A stretch of 64,000 bases of DNA from Scleromatobacter humisilvae (GCF_023231945.1 NZ_JAJLJH010000002.1:558001-622000); one strand, 5' to 3'. Positions 15,806 to 26,025 are shown, counted from the first letter of the stretch. Notes: generated from the sequence alone by a model not told the origin. Numbers and translations: made by a program.

Positions 15806-16573
15806 ATGGCCAAACGATCGATGGCAACCGCGCCAAAACGAGCTGCCAAGCCCGGCCCTCGCCTTTCGGAGAGCATTAGGGCAGAGCGGGCGGCCGTCGT
15901 CTGCGCGCTGCAACCCGTCGTCAAGATGCTGGGCAACATGCTCGGCCCGAATGTCGAGTTGGTGCTGCACGACCTTACGGCCCTGGATCACTCCGTCATC
16001 GGCATTGCGAACGGGCACGTGACTGGCCGCTCGATAGGCAATTCGGTGCTAAGTGGCCCGAAGGATGACAAGTCTTTTGCGGCAGTCATGGAAGAAATGA
16101 ATGTCCGCGGACAGGCGATTCACGCGCTCATCGAGGACTACTCGACAGAAAACTCTTCGGGTCAGCGTCTGCGGTCTTCCAGCGTCATTTTCCGCGATAG
16201 CGACGGAGAGCCATTCGCAGCCTTGTGTTTGAACGCGGACATGGCGCCGTTTGAAGCGGCCCATGCATGGCTGGAGCGAATCCTCCATGCCAAGTCATTG
16301 ACACCGGATCCGAAGCCCTCGGGGGAACCCGAGATGGATGTTCTGATGAAGGAGATCATCGACGACGCAGTTCACAAGCTGGGGAAACGAGTTTCGATGA
16401 TGTCCAAAGAGGAGAAAATCTACGCCGTTCAAGTGATGATGCGTCGAGGCCTCTTCATAGTGAAAGGCGGTGTTCCCCGTGCAGCGGCCGCATTGGGCGT
16501 GACTCGGCACACCATCTACAACTATCTCGAAGAGGTCAAGCTCCGCCAGGGCGACCTGGACGACGCCCACTAG
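15806..16573 (+). CDS. YheO/DauR-like transcriptional regulator (PAS-like plus HTH)
   Basis: A 255-residue regulator. Residues about 30-145 form the YheO-type PAS-like domain (LGPNVELVLHDLTALDHSVI, ANGHVTGRSIGN). Residues about 185-250 form the accompanying helix-turn-helix (MSKEEKIYAVQVMMRRGLFI, GVPRAAAALGVTRHTIYNYL). This pairing is found in DauR, the D-arginine utilisation repressor, and in E. coli YheO; the ligand for most members is unknown. A basic N-terminal tail (MAKRSMATAPKRAAKPGP) precedes the domain and may reflect an upstream start choice; the Met at codon 6 is an alternative. As the last gene of the cluster it is the natural candidate regulator of the hydratase, RidA and binding-protein genes. 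Confidence 0.87.
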   Translation: MAKRSMATAPKRAAKPGPRLSESIRAERAAVVCALQPVVKMLGNMLGPNVELVLHDLTALDHSVIGIANGHVTGRSIGNSVLSGPKDDKSFAAVMEEMNVRGQAIHALIEDYSTENSSGQRLRSSSVIFRDSDGEPFAALCLNADMAPFEAAHAWLERILHAKSLTPDPKPSGEPEMDVLMKEIIDDAVHKLGKRVSMMSKEEKIYAVQVMMRRGLFIVKGGVPRAAAALGVTRHTIYNYLEEVKLRQGDLDDAH

Positions 16574-16788
16574 TCGGGAAAGGCGCCAGGCCGTCGATCC
16601 TGCCTGGGCGCCAAGCCAGCCGCTTCAGTCCTCCAGGTCAGGCGAGCCCTTCCGCCGCCTGGACGAGTCATTCCGAAACCTGCTCGTCTCATCGTCCGAC
16701 GAACGCGAGCGATCTCGGACAGTACTCGTCCCTATGCCGGATGAAGCGGAGTTCACCTTGTGAAGACCGAAGTGCGTAGTGCGAAGGC

Positions 16789-17802
<1,014 letters not shown>

Positions 17803-17912
17803 GCCGCATTATCCCAGGCGATACGACATCCCCGCAGGGCTACGGGCAACGCCCGCGGCCGGGCGCCGAGAATCGCGGGCCGCCCAGCGTCCGCCCTCGA
17901 TCGAGGCGTTCC

Positions 17913-18857
17913 TCAGCGCGCCGGGATCGCCGCCAGCGTCTGTCGGACACCCTCGACATACGACGTCTTGCGTACCGGCCCGATCAGGCGCTGCAGCGCC
18001 GAGTCATCCATGACCAGCGGCTCCGTCATGAGGTAGTTCATCTCCACCATCTCGCGCATCATGCGGTTGAACAGGCCCAGCACGCGCAGGGTCGTCTTGC
18101 CGGCGACGCGCAGCGGGATCCTGCGGCCGGCCTGGCGCTGCATCTCGTCGACGAGCTCGCGCTGCGTCGTGACGCCGGCGCCCGCCAGATGCCACACGTG
18201 GCCGAAGGCCGCCGGCGTGTCGACCAACCTTGCCACCACCGGGCCGACGTCCGGCACGAAGACGAACTCGTGCGGGCGGTCGATCGGGCCGACCATGTCG
18301 GCGCTGCCGCCCTGGACGGCCGCCACGGCGGGTCGATGCAGCAGGCTGGCCTCCACGCCCGGGCCGTAGAAATCGGGCAGGCGCAGCACCGTGGCATTGA
18401 TGCGGCCGGCGGCGTGCGCCTGCAGCAGGATGTCCTCCTGTTCCTTGCGCATGCGGCCCTTGAACGTGTGCGGCTCGCGCGGATGATCCTCGCGCACCGG
18501 CGTCGTGCGCGCGCGGCCGTACGGGTAGACCGTGCCGATCAGGATCACGTTGCGCACGCCGGCGGCGATCGCGCCCTCCAGCGTCTTGCGCATCAGCTGC
18601 GGGTGCAGCTCGAACTGCCAGTAGTTGACGCCGACCAGGTAGATCAGCGTGTCGATGCCGGCAGCCGCGGCCTCGACCGACTCGGGCGAATCCGGGTTCC
18701 AGGTGACGACCTCGGCCAGCGGGTCGGCGCCGAAGCTCTTGCGCAGGCTCGCCTCGGAGCGCCCGACGACGCGGTAGGGCCGGCCCTGGGCCGCGAGGGC
18801 CTTGGCGATGGATTGGCCGATGGCGCCGGCGGCACCGAACAGGGCAACTTTGGACAT
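17913..18857 (-). CDS. NAD(P)-binding epimerase/dehydratase-like protein
   Basis: A 314-residue extended-SDR-like protein. It begins with a Rossmann motif, VALFGAAGAIGQSIAKALAA (GxxGxxG), then has TLIYLVGVNYW near residues 71-81, IGTVYPYGRARTTPVRED near 109-126, RMRKEQEDILLQAHAAGR near 136-153 and ATVLRLPDFYGPGVE near 155-169. The YxxxK motif of active epimerases is replaced around RMRKEQE, so enzymatic activity is unproven. Proteins of this type are annotated as NAD-dependent epimerases or NmrA-like sensors. AAGGAG gives a strong ribosome-binding site 6 bases before the ATG. It probably forms a two-gene operon with the small membrane protein upstream, divergent from a LysR regulator. Confidence 0.8.
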   Translation of the reverse strand: MSKVALFGAAGAIGQSIAKALAAQGRPYRVVGRSEASLRKSFGADPLAEVVTWNPDSPESVEAAAAGIDTLIYLVGVNYWQFELHPQLMRKTLEGAIAAGVRNVILIGTVYPYGRARTTPVREDHPREPHTFKGRMRKEQEDILLQAHAAGRINATVLRLPDFYGPGVEASLLHRPAVAAVQGGSADMVGPIDRPHEFVFVPDVGPVVARLVDTPAAFGHVWHLAGAGVTTQRELVDEMQRQAGRRIPLRVAGKTTLRVLGLFNRMMREMVEMNYLMTEPLVMDDSALQRLIGPVRKTSYVEGVRQTLAAIPAR

Positions 18858-18877
18858 GAGGATCTCCTTGACGGGTT

Positions 18878-19075
18878 TCAGAACGAAAGAGCGCGGACGA
18901 AGGCGGCGACACGGGCCTGCGCCTCCTGCAGATAGCCATCCAGCAGCGGCCGCAGCGGCACGCGCAGCCAGGCCTCGAGCGCGACGATCGCCAGTCCCAG
19001 CGCCGCTGCACAGACGACGCGGGCCGTGAGGACGAGGTTGCAATCGACGGGAACGGACTGGACGGCGTTGAACAT
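18878..19075 (-). CDS. Small membrane protein upstream of the epimerase (65 aa)
   Basis: A 65-codon gene ending 20 bases before the epimerase start. Residues about 16-38 (LTARVVCAAALGLAIVALEA) are a hydrophobic helix, followed by an amphipathic tail (YLQEAQARVAAFVRALSF). GGAG lies seven bases before the ATG. I recognise no family, but position, ribosome-binding site and composition favour a real gene co-transcribed with the epimerase and divergent from the LysR gene, its likely regulator. Confidence 0.55.
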   Translation of the reverse strand: MFNAVQSVPVDCNLVLTARVVCAAALGLAIVALEAWLRVPLRPLLDGYLQEAQARVAAFVRALSF

Positions 19076-19175
19076 GGCGGGCTCCGGAGGGTGGGTCTGC
19101 GGCTGCGATGACCGCAGTTTGCGGATCCGCGGAGCATTTGAAAATTGCCTAGAATCGCATCATCGCTATAAACAA

Positions 19176-20081
19176 ATGAATACCATGGCCGATACCGAAC
19201 CGAACTGGGAGTGGTACCGGAGCTTCGTGGGCGTGCTGGAGACGGGCTCGCTCTCCGCGGCCGGCCGCGCGATGGGCATGACGCAGCCGACGGTCGGCCG
19301 CCACATCGACAGCCTGGAGTCGGCGCTCGAGCTGAAGCTGTTCACGCGCTCGTTCGACGGCTTCGCGCCGACCGACGCGGCCCTCGAGCTCAAGCCCTAC
19401 GCCGTCGCCCTCGCCTCCACCGCCGCGGCGCTGCGGCGCGTGGCGAGCAGCCACGGCGACGGCGTGCGCGGCACGGTGCGCCTGACGGCCAGCGAGGTCG
19501 TGGGCGTCGAGGTGCTGCCGCCCATCCTCACGGCGCTGCGGCGGCGCCATCCGGAACTGGTGGTCGAACTCGTGCTGTCCAACAAGGTCGACGACCTGCT
19601 GCGCCGCGAGGCGGACATCGCCGTGCGCATGGTGCGCCCGGTGCAGGACGCGCTGGTCGCGCAGCGCGTCGGCGGCATCGAACTGGGCTTCCACGCCCAC
19701 GAGCGCTACCTGGCCGAGCACGGCACGCCGCGCACGATGGCCGACCTGAAGCGGCACACGCTGATCGGCTTCGACACCGAGACCGCGTTCATCCGCCAGA
19801 TGCAGGCGCGCTATCCGGCCCTCACGCGCGCCGCGCTCGCGTTCCGCGCGGACAGCGACCTCGCCAACCTCGCCGCCCTGCGCGCCGGCTACGGCATCGG
19901 CATCTGCCACGTGACGCTGGGCAAGCGCGACCTGTCTCTCGTGCGCGTGCTGTCGAGCGACTTCGCGCCGATGCTGGACACCTGGATCGCGATGCACGAG
20001 GACCTGCGCGACAGCGCGCGCTGCGCGGTCACGTTCGCGGCGCTGGCCGCCGGCTTGAAGGACTACATCCCGGTCGGTTGA
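19176..20081 (+). CDS. LysR-family transcriptional regulator
   Basis: A 301-residue LysR-type regulator. The N-terminal winged HTH (about residues 11-70) reads WYRSFVGVLETGSLSAAGRA, MGMTQPTVGRHIDSLESALE, LKLFTRSFDGFAPTDAA. The effector domain begins near residue 95 with GTVRLTASEVVGVEVLPPIL and has the usual ELVVELVLSN and DIAVRM segments. The divergent small membrane protein and epimerase, 100 bp away, are the likely targets; LysR members usually regulate a divergent neighbour. The ATG at 19176 is used; the Met three codons later is an alternative. The short upstream region carries no clear T-N11-A palindrome that I could fix with confidence. Confidence 0.9.
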   Translation: MNTMADTEPNWEWYRSFVGVLETGSLSAAGRAMGMTQPTVGRHIDSLESALELKLFTRSFDGFAPTDAALELKPYAVALASTAAALRRVASSHGDGVRGTVRLTASEVVGVEVLPPILTALRRRHPELVVELVLSNKVDDLLRREADIAVRMVRPVQDALVAQRVGGIELGFHAHERYLAEHGTPRTMADLKRHTLIGFDTETAFIRQMQARYPALTRAALAFRADSDLANLAALRAGYGIGICHVTLGKRDLSLVRVLSSDFAPMLDTWIAMHEDLRDSARCAVTFAALAAGLKDYIPVG

Positions 20082-20156
20082 CACAAGGCCGCCGGGGCGC
20101 TGGCCCGCCCATTGCCACGTCGAGCGGGTGATTGACTCTATCGACGCGAGACCGAC

Positions 20157-21068
20157 GTGAGCATCGGTCTTCAGCTCATCCTGTCCACCAGCCTCGTGGT
20201 CGCGCAGCCCGGCTGTTCCTGGGCACATCCCGGCGCCAATCCGTATCGCGGCGACCCCGCGCGCGCGGTGGCCGACTTCGACCTGAGCGAGCCGACGCGA
20301 CGGCAGCTGCGCGCGCTGATGGCCGCGCATCGCTACACGGACGTCGCGACGATCACGCGCGACGACATCGTCGGCGCGCACGCCTACACCGGCCTGCGCG
20401 AGATGCACAGCGGCCACGGCCAGGTCTGCCGCGGCGAGGTCGACCGCTCGGCCTGGAGCGCCACGCATCGCGAACGCGGGCTGGTCTATTGCGTCGCCGA
20501 GGCCTGCGTGATCGTGCCGACGGTCTGCAACAACGTCTCGCTGGTGTCGCGCAGGCCTGACCGCGTCGCGGCGCTGGACGACGGGCCGATCGACATCGAA
20601 CCGGCGGCCGGGCCGCCGGCCAGCACGCCGGCCGACACCCCATCGGATCTCGTGTCCCCGCTCGATTTCCTCCCACCGCCGGACATCGTCGGCGCACCGC
20701 CCGGCGCCCCTGAGCCGCCGGCCGGAGGCGCACCGATCGGCGCTGGCGCTGGCGCTGGCGGTGGCGGTGGCGGTGGCGCTGGCGGTGGCGACGGATGCTG
20801 CGACATCGGCCCGATCGGCCCCGGCGGGCCGGGCGGCGGAGGCGGCGGGCTACCCGTCAATCCGCCGCCCGCGGTGCCCGAGGCGCCCACGTGGCTGCTT
20901 CTGCTGGCGGGCGTGGGCGCGATCCTGGCGAGGCTGCGGGCGCGCGGCGACGCTCAGGCCAGGTCGCGCAGCGGATGCGCGTGCGCCGGCCACGGCGACG
21001 CGAAGTACGCCGCGACCATCGCCGCGTCCACGTCGGCAACCTTCGCCGGATTCCAGCGCGGCGCGTGA
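20157..21068 (+). CDS. MHFG-type PEP-CTERM protein, running into the convergent gene
   Basis: An exported protein of up to 303 residues with a GTG start. The N-terminal half has CSWAHPGANPYRGD, MHSGHGQVCRG (the MHFG-like motif), ERGLVYCVAEACVIVPTVCN and NVSLVSRRP, the conserved core of the MHFG family of PEP-CTERM proteins. A Pro/Gly/Ala-rich stretch follows, then PEAPTWLLLLAGVGAILARL and a basic RAR, a PEP-CTERM sorting signal recognised by exosortase. Normally the frame stops right after this signal; here it continues another 40 or so codons, overlapping the 3' end of the opposite-strand hydrolase by 115 bp. The tail is therefore probably an artefact of a lost stop codon. The N-terminal signal peptide is short and atypical (MSIGLQLILSTSLVVAQPG). 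Confidence 0.75.
   Translation: MSIGLQLILSTSLVVAQPGCSWAHPGANPYRGDPARAVADFDLSEPTRRQLRALMAAHRYTDVATITRDDIVGAHAYTGLREMHSGHGQVCRGEVDRSAWSATHRERGLVYCVAEACVIVPTVCNNVSLVSRRPDRVAALDDGPIDIEPAAGPPASTPADTPSDLVSPLDFLPPPDIVGAPPGAPEPPAGGAPIGAGAGAGGGGGGGAGGGDGCCDIGPIGPGGPGGGGGGLPVNPPPAVPEAPTWLLLLAGVGAILARLRARGDAQARSRSGCACAGHGDAKYAATIAASTSATFAGFQRGA
20739..20790. repeat. GGCGCT/GGCGGT hexamer repeat in the PEP-CTERM gene
   Basis: About nine hexamers of GGCGCT or GGCGGT in tandem encode an Ala/Gly-only stretch in the linker of the PEP-CTERM protein. Such repeats can change length by slippage; because the unit is 6 bp, this would alter the linker without changing frame. Confidence 0.8.
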
Positions 21069-22054
21069 TCCTTGTCGACGGCCAGCGCGCGGATGCCCTC
21101 CAACGTCTCGCTGGCCGCGCCCGGGCGCAGATGGAAGCAGTGGCGCACGAGGCCGCGCTCCATGCGCAGGTCGTCGGCCAGCGTCATGGTGCGCGCGCGC
21201 CGGATCTGCTCCAGCGTGACGGCCATCATCAGCGGCGAGCGCTGCGACAGCGCCTTGGCGAGCGCGGCCGCGAACTCGCCCGGCTCCGCCGCCAGCGCGG
21301 CGACGATCGCCGCGAGGTCGTGCGCCGCGAACACGCGGTCGACGAGATCGCGCTGCGCCGCCAGCGACGACGCGCCGGCGTCGGCCGCGAACGCGTTGAC
21401 CGCCGAAAGCGCGCCCACGCCGTCGACGGCCGTCGCATCGGCGATCGCCTGCACGAGCTCGTCGAGCCGATCGGACTTGACGCAGATGTCGGCCCAGTCG
21501 ACGGCCAACGCGTCGGCCGCGCCCAGCACCTGGCCGCTCAGGCCCAGGAACTCGCCGAGGTAGCCCGGCGTGCGCGCGAGGAACCAGCCGCCGCCGACGT
21601 CGGGGAACAGGCCGATGTTGGTCTCGGGCATCGCGAGCCTGGCGTGTTCGGTGACCACGCGCATCGAGCAGCCCTGCGCGAGGCCCATGCCGCCGCCCAT
21701 CGTGATGCCGTCCATCAGCACGAAGGTCGGCTTGCCGAAGGTGTGGATCAGGTGGTTGAGCGCGTATTCCTCGCTGAAGAAATCCTCGATGGTCGGGTCG
21801 CCGGCGAGCGCGGCCTCGTGGAAGTAGCGGATGTCGCCGCCCGCGCAGAATGCCGGCGCCTTGCCTTCGCGGTTGGCGCCGCGCAGCAGCACCGCGCCGA
21901 CCTGCGCATCGTCGCGCCACGCGAGCAGTTGCGCGGTGACTTGCCGGATCATCTCCAGCGACAGCGCATTGAGCGCCTTGGGCCGGTTCAACGTCAGGAT
22001 GCCCAGGTGCTGGCGGCGCTCGGCGAGGACGGTGGGCGCATCGGATTGCGACAT
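20954..22054 (-). CDS. Enoyl-CoA hydratase/isomerase family, 3-hydroxyisobutyryl-CoA hydrolase-like
   Basis: A 366-residue crotonase-fold protein. The crotonase features are LTLNRPKALNALSLEMIRQV (residues 20-39), the oxyanion-hole motif PAFCAGGDIRYFHE and the second loop MDGITMGGGMGLAQGC, with PETNIGLFPDVGGGWFLART. Its length and C-terminal extension (GIRALAVDKDHAPRWNPAKV) distinguish 3-hydroxyisobutyryl-CoA hydrolases from plain hydratases. This enzyme frees 3-hydroxyisobutyrate in valine degradation. Some members act on other short acyl-CoAs. It starts 10 bases after the EamA gene on the same strand, so the two are probably co-transcribed. Confidence 0.85.
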   Translation of the reverse strand: MSQSDAPTVLAERRQHLGILTLNRPKALNALSLEMIRQVTAQLLAWRDDAQVGAVLLRGANREGKAPAFCAGGDIRYFHEAALAGDPTIEDFFSEEYALNHLIHTFGKPTFVLMDGITMGGGMGLAQGCSMRVVTEHARLAMPETNIGLFPDVGGGWFLARTPGYLGEFLGLSGQVLGAADALAVDWADICVKSDRLDELVQAIADATAVDGVGALSAVNAFAADAGASSLAAQRDLVDRVFAAHDLAAIVAALAAEPGEFAAALAKALSQRSPLMMAVTLEQIRRARTMTLADDLRMERGLVRHCFHLRPGAASETLEGIRALAVDKDHAPRWNPAKVADVDAAMVAAYFASPWPAHAHPLRDLA

Positions 22055-22064
22055 GGAAAGTTTC

Positions 22065-23006
22065 CTAGGAAACCTGCATCGCCTGGCGACCGCGCAGGCT
22101 CAGCAGTTCGTTGAAGACGAGCGCGCCGACGACGATGGCGCCGCCGACCAGCGCGGAGCTGCCCGGCGCCTCGCCGGCGCCGATCCAGGCCCACAGCACG
22201 CCGAAGATCACCTCGAGCAGGCCCAGCAGCGCAACCTCGGGCGCGGGCAGCGCGCGGGCGACGCGCACGAGCAGCAGGCAAGGGATCGCCAGCTGGAAGA
22301 CGCCGAGCCCCAGCAGCAGGCCGAGGTCGTGCGCGTTCGACTTGAACGGCCACGCCAGCGGCAGCGTGACGAGCGCGGAGAGGGCCGCGCCGATGAGGAC
22401 GGCGCTGAACAGGTCGGGCTGTTCGGCGGGCGTGGTCGTGCTGTCGTCCGCCGCGGGCCGCGCGCGGCCGGCGTGCTGCAGCACGGTGTAGTTGGCCGCC
22501 GACGACAGCGGCACCGCGAGCGCCACGGCCATGCCGGCAAGGCTGCGCGCGTCGGCCGCCTGCATGCTGCGGCCGAACATCCACGCGATGCCCGCGCCCG
22601 CGACGGCGATGGCGACCCACGTGCGCGCCGGCTGCCGGTGATGCAGGAAGACGCGCGCGAACACGGCGGTCAGCAGCGGGCTGATCGACATCGTCACCAG
22701 CACGTTGGCCACGCGCGTCATCGTCAGCGCCACCATGAAGGCGGTGAACATGACGCTCCAGCACAGCCCGGAGATCCAGACGACGCGCGGCGAGCGGAAC
22801 AGGTCGACCCAGAGCCCCCAGCCGCGCATCCACGTGAGCGCGAGGCCCAGCCCGGCGAGGTTGAACAGGCTGCGGAAGAAGGTGACCTCGAAGCTCTCGG
22901 CCGTCTGCAGCGACCGGCTGACGACGCCGGCGGTGCTCCACATCAGCGTGACGACGACCATGCCGAACGCGGCGCGGGCATGGCTCAGGGAAGACGTTTC
23001 ATTCAT
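22065..23006 (-). CDS. EamA/DMT-superfamily transporter
   Basis: A 313-residue inner-membrane protein with about ten hydrophobic helices in two repeats, typical of drug/metabolite transporters. Repeat one begins FGMVVVTLMWSTAGVVSRSL and contains TFFRSLFNLAGLGLA and NVLVTMSISPLLTAVFAR. The second repeat starts near ADARSLAGMAVALAVPLSS and ends GGAIVVGALVFNELLSLRGR. Such carriers export amino acids or other small metabolites. ATG at 23006 is chosen over an upstream in-frame start at 23069, which would add residues unlike the family. It is upstream of, and probably co-transcribed with, the hydrolase-like gene; no regulator is adjacent. Confidence 0.87.
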   Translation of the reverse strand: MNETSSLSHARAAFGMVVVTLMWSTAGVVSRSLQTAESFEVTFFRSLFNLAGLGLALTWMRGWGLWVDLFRSPRVVWISGLCWSVMFTAFMVALTMTRVANVLVTMSISPLLTAVFARVFLHHRQPARTWVAIAVAGAGIAWMFGRSMQAADARSLAGMAVALAVPLSSAANYTVLQHAGRARPAADDSTTTPAEQPDLFSAVLIGAALSALVTLPLAWPFKSNAHDLGLLLGLGVFQLAIPCLLLVRVARALPAPEVALLGLLEVIFGVLWAWIGAGEAPGSSALVGGAIVVGALVFNELLSLRGRQAMQVS

Positions 23007-23093
23007 CGCGTCGAAGTGTCGCACGCCATGACGCAGGTCGGCCCCGGCGCTGCCGCTCGCGCGCCGCAAACGAAGTTCAAGGGAGCGGCGGAT

Positions 23094-23135
23094 CCGGCTC
23101 TGCCGGGCCGCTCGCGGAGCGCCCCCTCGGGGGGC
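23094..23135. repeat. REP-like double hairpin downstream of typA
   Basis: Two small GC-rich hairpins lie in tandem in the typA/EamA gap: CCGGC-TCT-GCCGG (23094-23106) and GCCCCC-TCG-GGGGGC (23121-23135). Their sequence, including the phrase CGGAGCGCCCCCTCGGGGGG, is of a type that recurs between genes in Burkholderiales genomes. A similar GC-rich motif stands at the glgB/glgP junction near 56068. They may act in transcription termination or mRNA stability. Confidence 0.5.
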
Positions 23136-23160
23136 AGGGAGCGCTAGCGACCGTGGGGGC

Positions 23161-24996
23161 TCAATCTCCCGTCTTCTTGTTGCGCTTGCGCTCGTTTTCC
23201 GTCAGGAAACGCTTGCGCACACGCACGCTCTTCGGCGTGATCTCGACCAGCTCGTCGTCGTCGATGAACTCGACGCCGTATTCCAGCGTGAGGTCGATCG
23301 GCGGCGTGATCTTGATCGCGTCTTCCTTGCCGGACACGCGGAAGTTGGTCAGCTGCTTGGTGCGCGTCGCGTTGACGACGAGGTCGTTGTCGCGGCTGTG
23401 GATGCCCACGATCATGCCTTCGTAGACCGGATCGTTCGGCTTGACGAACATGCGGCCGCGGTCGTCGAGCTTGCCGAGCGCGTAGGTGAAGATCTCGCCG
23501 GCGTCCATCGAGATCAGCACGCCGTTCTTGCGGCCGCCGATGTCGCCCTTGTGCGGCTCGTAGCCGTCGAAGATGTTGGAGATCAGGCCCGAACCGCGCG
23601 TCAGGTTCATGAACTCGTTCGAGAAGCCGATCAGGCCGCGCGCGGGGATGCGGTACTCGAGGCGGACGCGGCCGTGGCCGTCCGGCTCCATGTTGACCAG
23701 CTCGCCCTTGCGCTCGCCGAGCGCCTGCATGACGCCGCCCTGGTGGGTTTCCTCGACGTCGGCCGTCACCAGCTCGATCGGCTCGTGGCGCACGCCGTCG
23801 ACGTCGTGGAACACGACGCGCGGCTTCGACACGGCCAGCTCGAAGCCTTCGCGGCGCATGTTCTCCAGCAGGATGGTCAGGTGCAGTTCGCCGCGGCCCA
23901 TCACCTCGAAGACGCCGTCCTCGTCGGTTTCCTTCACGCGCAGCGCGACGTTGTGTTGCAGTTCCTTCTGCAGGCGGTCCCAGATCTGGCGGCTGGTGAC
24001 GTACTTGCCTTCGCGGCCGGCCAGCGGCGACGTGTTGACGAGGAAGTTCATCGTCAGCGTCGGCTCGTCGACCTTCAGGCGCGGCAGCGGCGCCGGGTTG
24101 ATCGGGTCGGTGATGGTCACGCCGATGTTGACGTCGTCGATGCCGTTGATCAGCACGATCTCGCCCGGGCCGGCTTCGGTGACCTGCACGCGATCCAGGC
24201 CCTGGAACGTCAGCACCTGGTTGACGCGGCCCTTGATGGGCTTCGAATCGGGGCCTTCCATGACCACGACGTCCATCGACGGCTTGATCGTGCCTTGCAG
24301 GATCCGGCCGACGCCGATGCGGCCGACGAAGGTCGAGAAGTCGAGCGCCGAGATCTGAAGCTGCAGCGGGGCCGCGGGGTCGCCCTTGTTCGGCTCGACG
24401 TGCCGGAGCACGGTGTCGAACAGCGCGGACATGTCCTCGCCCCACTTCTCGCCCGGCGCGCCTTCGGTCAGCGACGACCAGCCGTTGATGCCTGACGCGT
24501 AGACGACCGGGAAGTCGAGCTGCTCGTCGTTGGCGCCGAGCTTGTCGAACAGGTCGAACGCGGCGTTGACGACGGCCTCGGGCTTGGCGCCCGGCTTGTC
24601 GACCTTGTTGACCAGCACGATGGGCTTCAGGCCGAGGGCCAGCGCCTTCTTCGTCACGAAGCGCGTCTGCGGCATCGGGCCTTCCTGGGCGTCGATCAGC
24701 AGCACGACGCCGTCGACCATCGACAGCGCGCGCTCGACCTCGCCGCCGAAGTCCGCGTGGCCCGGGGTGTCGACGATGTTGATGTGCGTGCCCTTCCAGC
24801 TGACCGCGCAGTTCTTGGCCAGGATGGTGATGCCGCGCTCGCGTTCGATCGCGTTGTTGTCCATCACGGTGTCGACGACCTTCTCGTGGTCGGCGAAGGT
24901 GCCGCTCTGGCGAAGGAGCTGGTCGACCAGCGTCGTCTTGCCATGGTCGACGTGGGCGATGATGGCGATGTTGCGGATCTGCGTGCTATCGGTCAT
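23161..24996 (-). CDS. typA: Translational GTPase TypA/BipA
   Basis: TypA/BipA is a ribosome-binding GTPase of the elongation-factor family involved in stress adaptation and large-subunit assembly. The 611-residue protein has G1 AHVDHGKTT (residues 14-22), G2/G3 region [12 protein letters not shown] and DTPGHADF, and G4 NKVDKPGA, then EF-G-like domains and the BipA-specific C-terminus ([20 protein letters not shown] and [12 protein letters not shown]). Length matches E. coli BipA (607). The ATG at 24996 overlaps the truB stop as ATGA, indicating translational coupling. It is the last gene of the rimP-to-typA run. Confidence 0.96.
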   Translation of the reverse strand: MTDSTQIRNIAIIAHVDHGKTTLVDQLLRQSGTFADHEKVVDTVMDNNAIERERGITILAKNCAVSWKGTHINIVDTPGHADFGGEVERALSMVDGVVLLIDAQEGPMPQTRFVTKKALALGLKPIVLVNKVDKPGAKPEAVVNAAFDLFDKLGANDEQLDFPVVYASGINGWSSLTEGAPGEKWGEDMSALFDTVLRHVEPNKGDPAAPLQLQISALDFSTFVGRIGVGRILQGTIKPSMDVVVMEGPDSKPIKGRVNQVLTFQGLDRVQVTEAGPGEIVLINGIDDVNIGVTITDPINPAPLPRLKVDEPTLTMNFLVNTSPLAGREGKYVTSRQIWDRLQKELQHNVALRVKETDEDGVFEVMGRGELHLTILLENMRREGFELAVSKPRVVFHDVDGVRHEPIELVTADVEETHQGGVMQALGERKGELVNMEPDGHGRVRLEYRIPARGLIGFSNEFMNLTRGSGLISNIFDGYEPHKGDIGGRKNGVLISMDAGEIFTYALGKLDDRGRMFVKPNDPVYEGMIVGIHSRDNDLVVNATRTKQLTNFRVSGKEDAIKITPPIDLTLEYGVEFIDDDELVEITPKSVRVRKRFLTENERKRNKKTGD

Positions 24997-26018
24997 AACG
25001 TTCTCGGAAGGTTCAATTCGTTCAGCAGGCCCTGCACTTCGGTGGGGCTCAGCAGGCGATCGGCGATCAACTCGCCAGCCGTGATGTGCGCGCTGCCAAG
25101 AAGTGCGTGCGGTTCGGGCCCGTACACGCGCAGGTGCGCGCAGTCGGGCTCGGAGGTGCGCCGGCGCAGGCCGGTCAGGAAACGTGCGGCCTCGTTGGCG
25201 TCGAGTCGCACGGCCGGCCACTCGGCCAGCAAGGTATCGGGGGCAGCCAAGCAACTTTCGCGCTCGGCCTCGGGCATCGCCTCGAGCGCCTCCAGCGTGA
25301 TCGCCCTGTCCAGCGTCAACGGGCCGCTCGCGGTGCGGCGCAGCCCGGTCAGGTGTGCGCCGCAGCCCAGCGTCTCGCCGATGGACTCGGCCAGGGTGCG
25401 GATGTAGGTGCCCTTGGAACAGCGAACGTCGATTGTCGCCGTCTCCGGGTTTTCATGGTGCCAATCCACGATGGCGATTGTGTGAATCGTCACGTCGCGC
25501 TCGGCACGCTCGATCTCCACGCCGTCACGCGCGTATTCGTACAGCGCCTTGCCGTTGTGCTTGAGGGCCGAGTACATCGGCGGCAACTGCTTGATCGCCC
25601 CCGTCCAGCGGGCACAGGCGGCTTCCAGCGCGTCGCGGTTGAAGGCGACGGGGCGTTCCTGCAGCACGTCGCCCTCGGCGTCGCCGGTGCGCGTGGTCTG
25701 GCCGAAGCGCAGCGTGGCGCGGTAGGCCTTGTCGGAATCGAGGCTGACCTGCGCGAACTTGGTCGCCGCGCCGAAGCACAGCGGCAGCAGCCCGGTCGCC
25801 AGCGGATCGAGCGTGCCGGTGTGGCCGGCCTTCTCGGCACGCAGCAGCCACTTGGCTTTCTGCAGCGCGTCGTTGGACGACAGGCCGGGCGGCTTGTCCA
25901 GCAGCAGCACGCCGTGTACCGGCCGGCGCACGATCTTCACCCGCGCAGGCCGGGACGCGCGCGCGGCCGCGGGCGCGGCGGCGGCGTCGGTCGACGTCAC
26001 GGGTTGAAGTTCGGTCAT
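24993..26018 (-). CDS. truB: tRNA pseudouridine(55) synthase TruB
   Basis: TruB makes pseudouridine 55 in the T-loop of tRNAs. The 341-residue protein shows [20 protein letters not shown] (residues 36-55), [16 protein letters not shown] with the catalytic Asp 71, [19 protein letters not shown] and [20 protein letters not shown], all standard. The first 25 residues (Ala-rich, [13 protein letters not shown]) precede the conserved core. The C-terminal PUA-like part is present ([11 protein letters not shown] at the end). It follows rbfA by seven bases and overlaps the typA start, so it is in the middle of the operon. Confidence 0.96.
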   Translation of the reverse strand: MTELQPVTSTDAAAAPAAARASRPARVKIVRRPVHGVLLLDKPPGLSSNDALQKAKWLLRAEKAGHTGTLDPLATGLLPLCFGAATKFAQVSLDSDKAYRATLRFGQTTRTGDAEGDVLQERPVAFNRDALEAACARWTGAIKQLPPMYSALKHNGKALYEYARDGVEIERAERDVTIHTIAIVDWHHENPETATIDVRCSKGTYIRTLAESIGETLGCGAHLTGLRRTASGPLTLDRAITLEALEAMPEAERESCLAAPDTLLAEWPAVRLDANEAARFLTGLRRRTSEPDCAHLRVYGPEPHALLGSAHITAGELIADRLLSPTEVQGLLNELNLPRTL

Positions 26019-26025
26019 GGCAGGC

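Noticed and set aside
16583..16616. Hairpin GGCGCCAGGC/GCCTGGGCGCC after the YheO-like gene as a terminator
   Set aside because: Stem has a bulged base and there is no T run; could be chance in GC-rich DNA.
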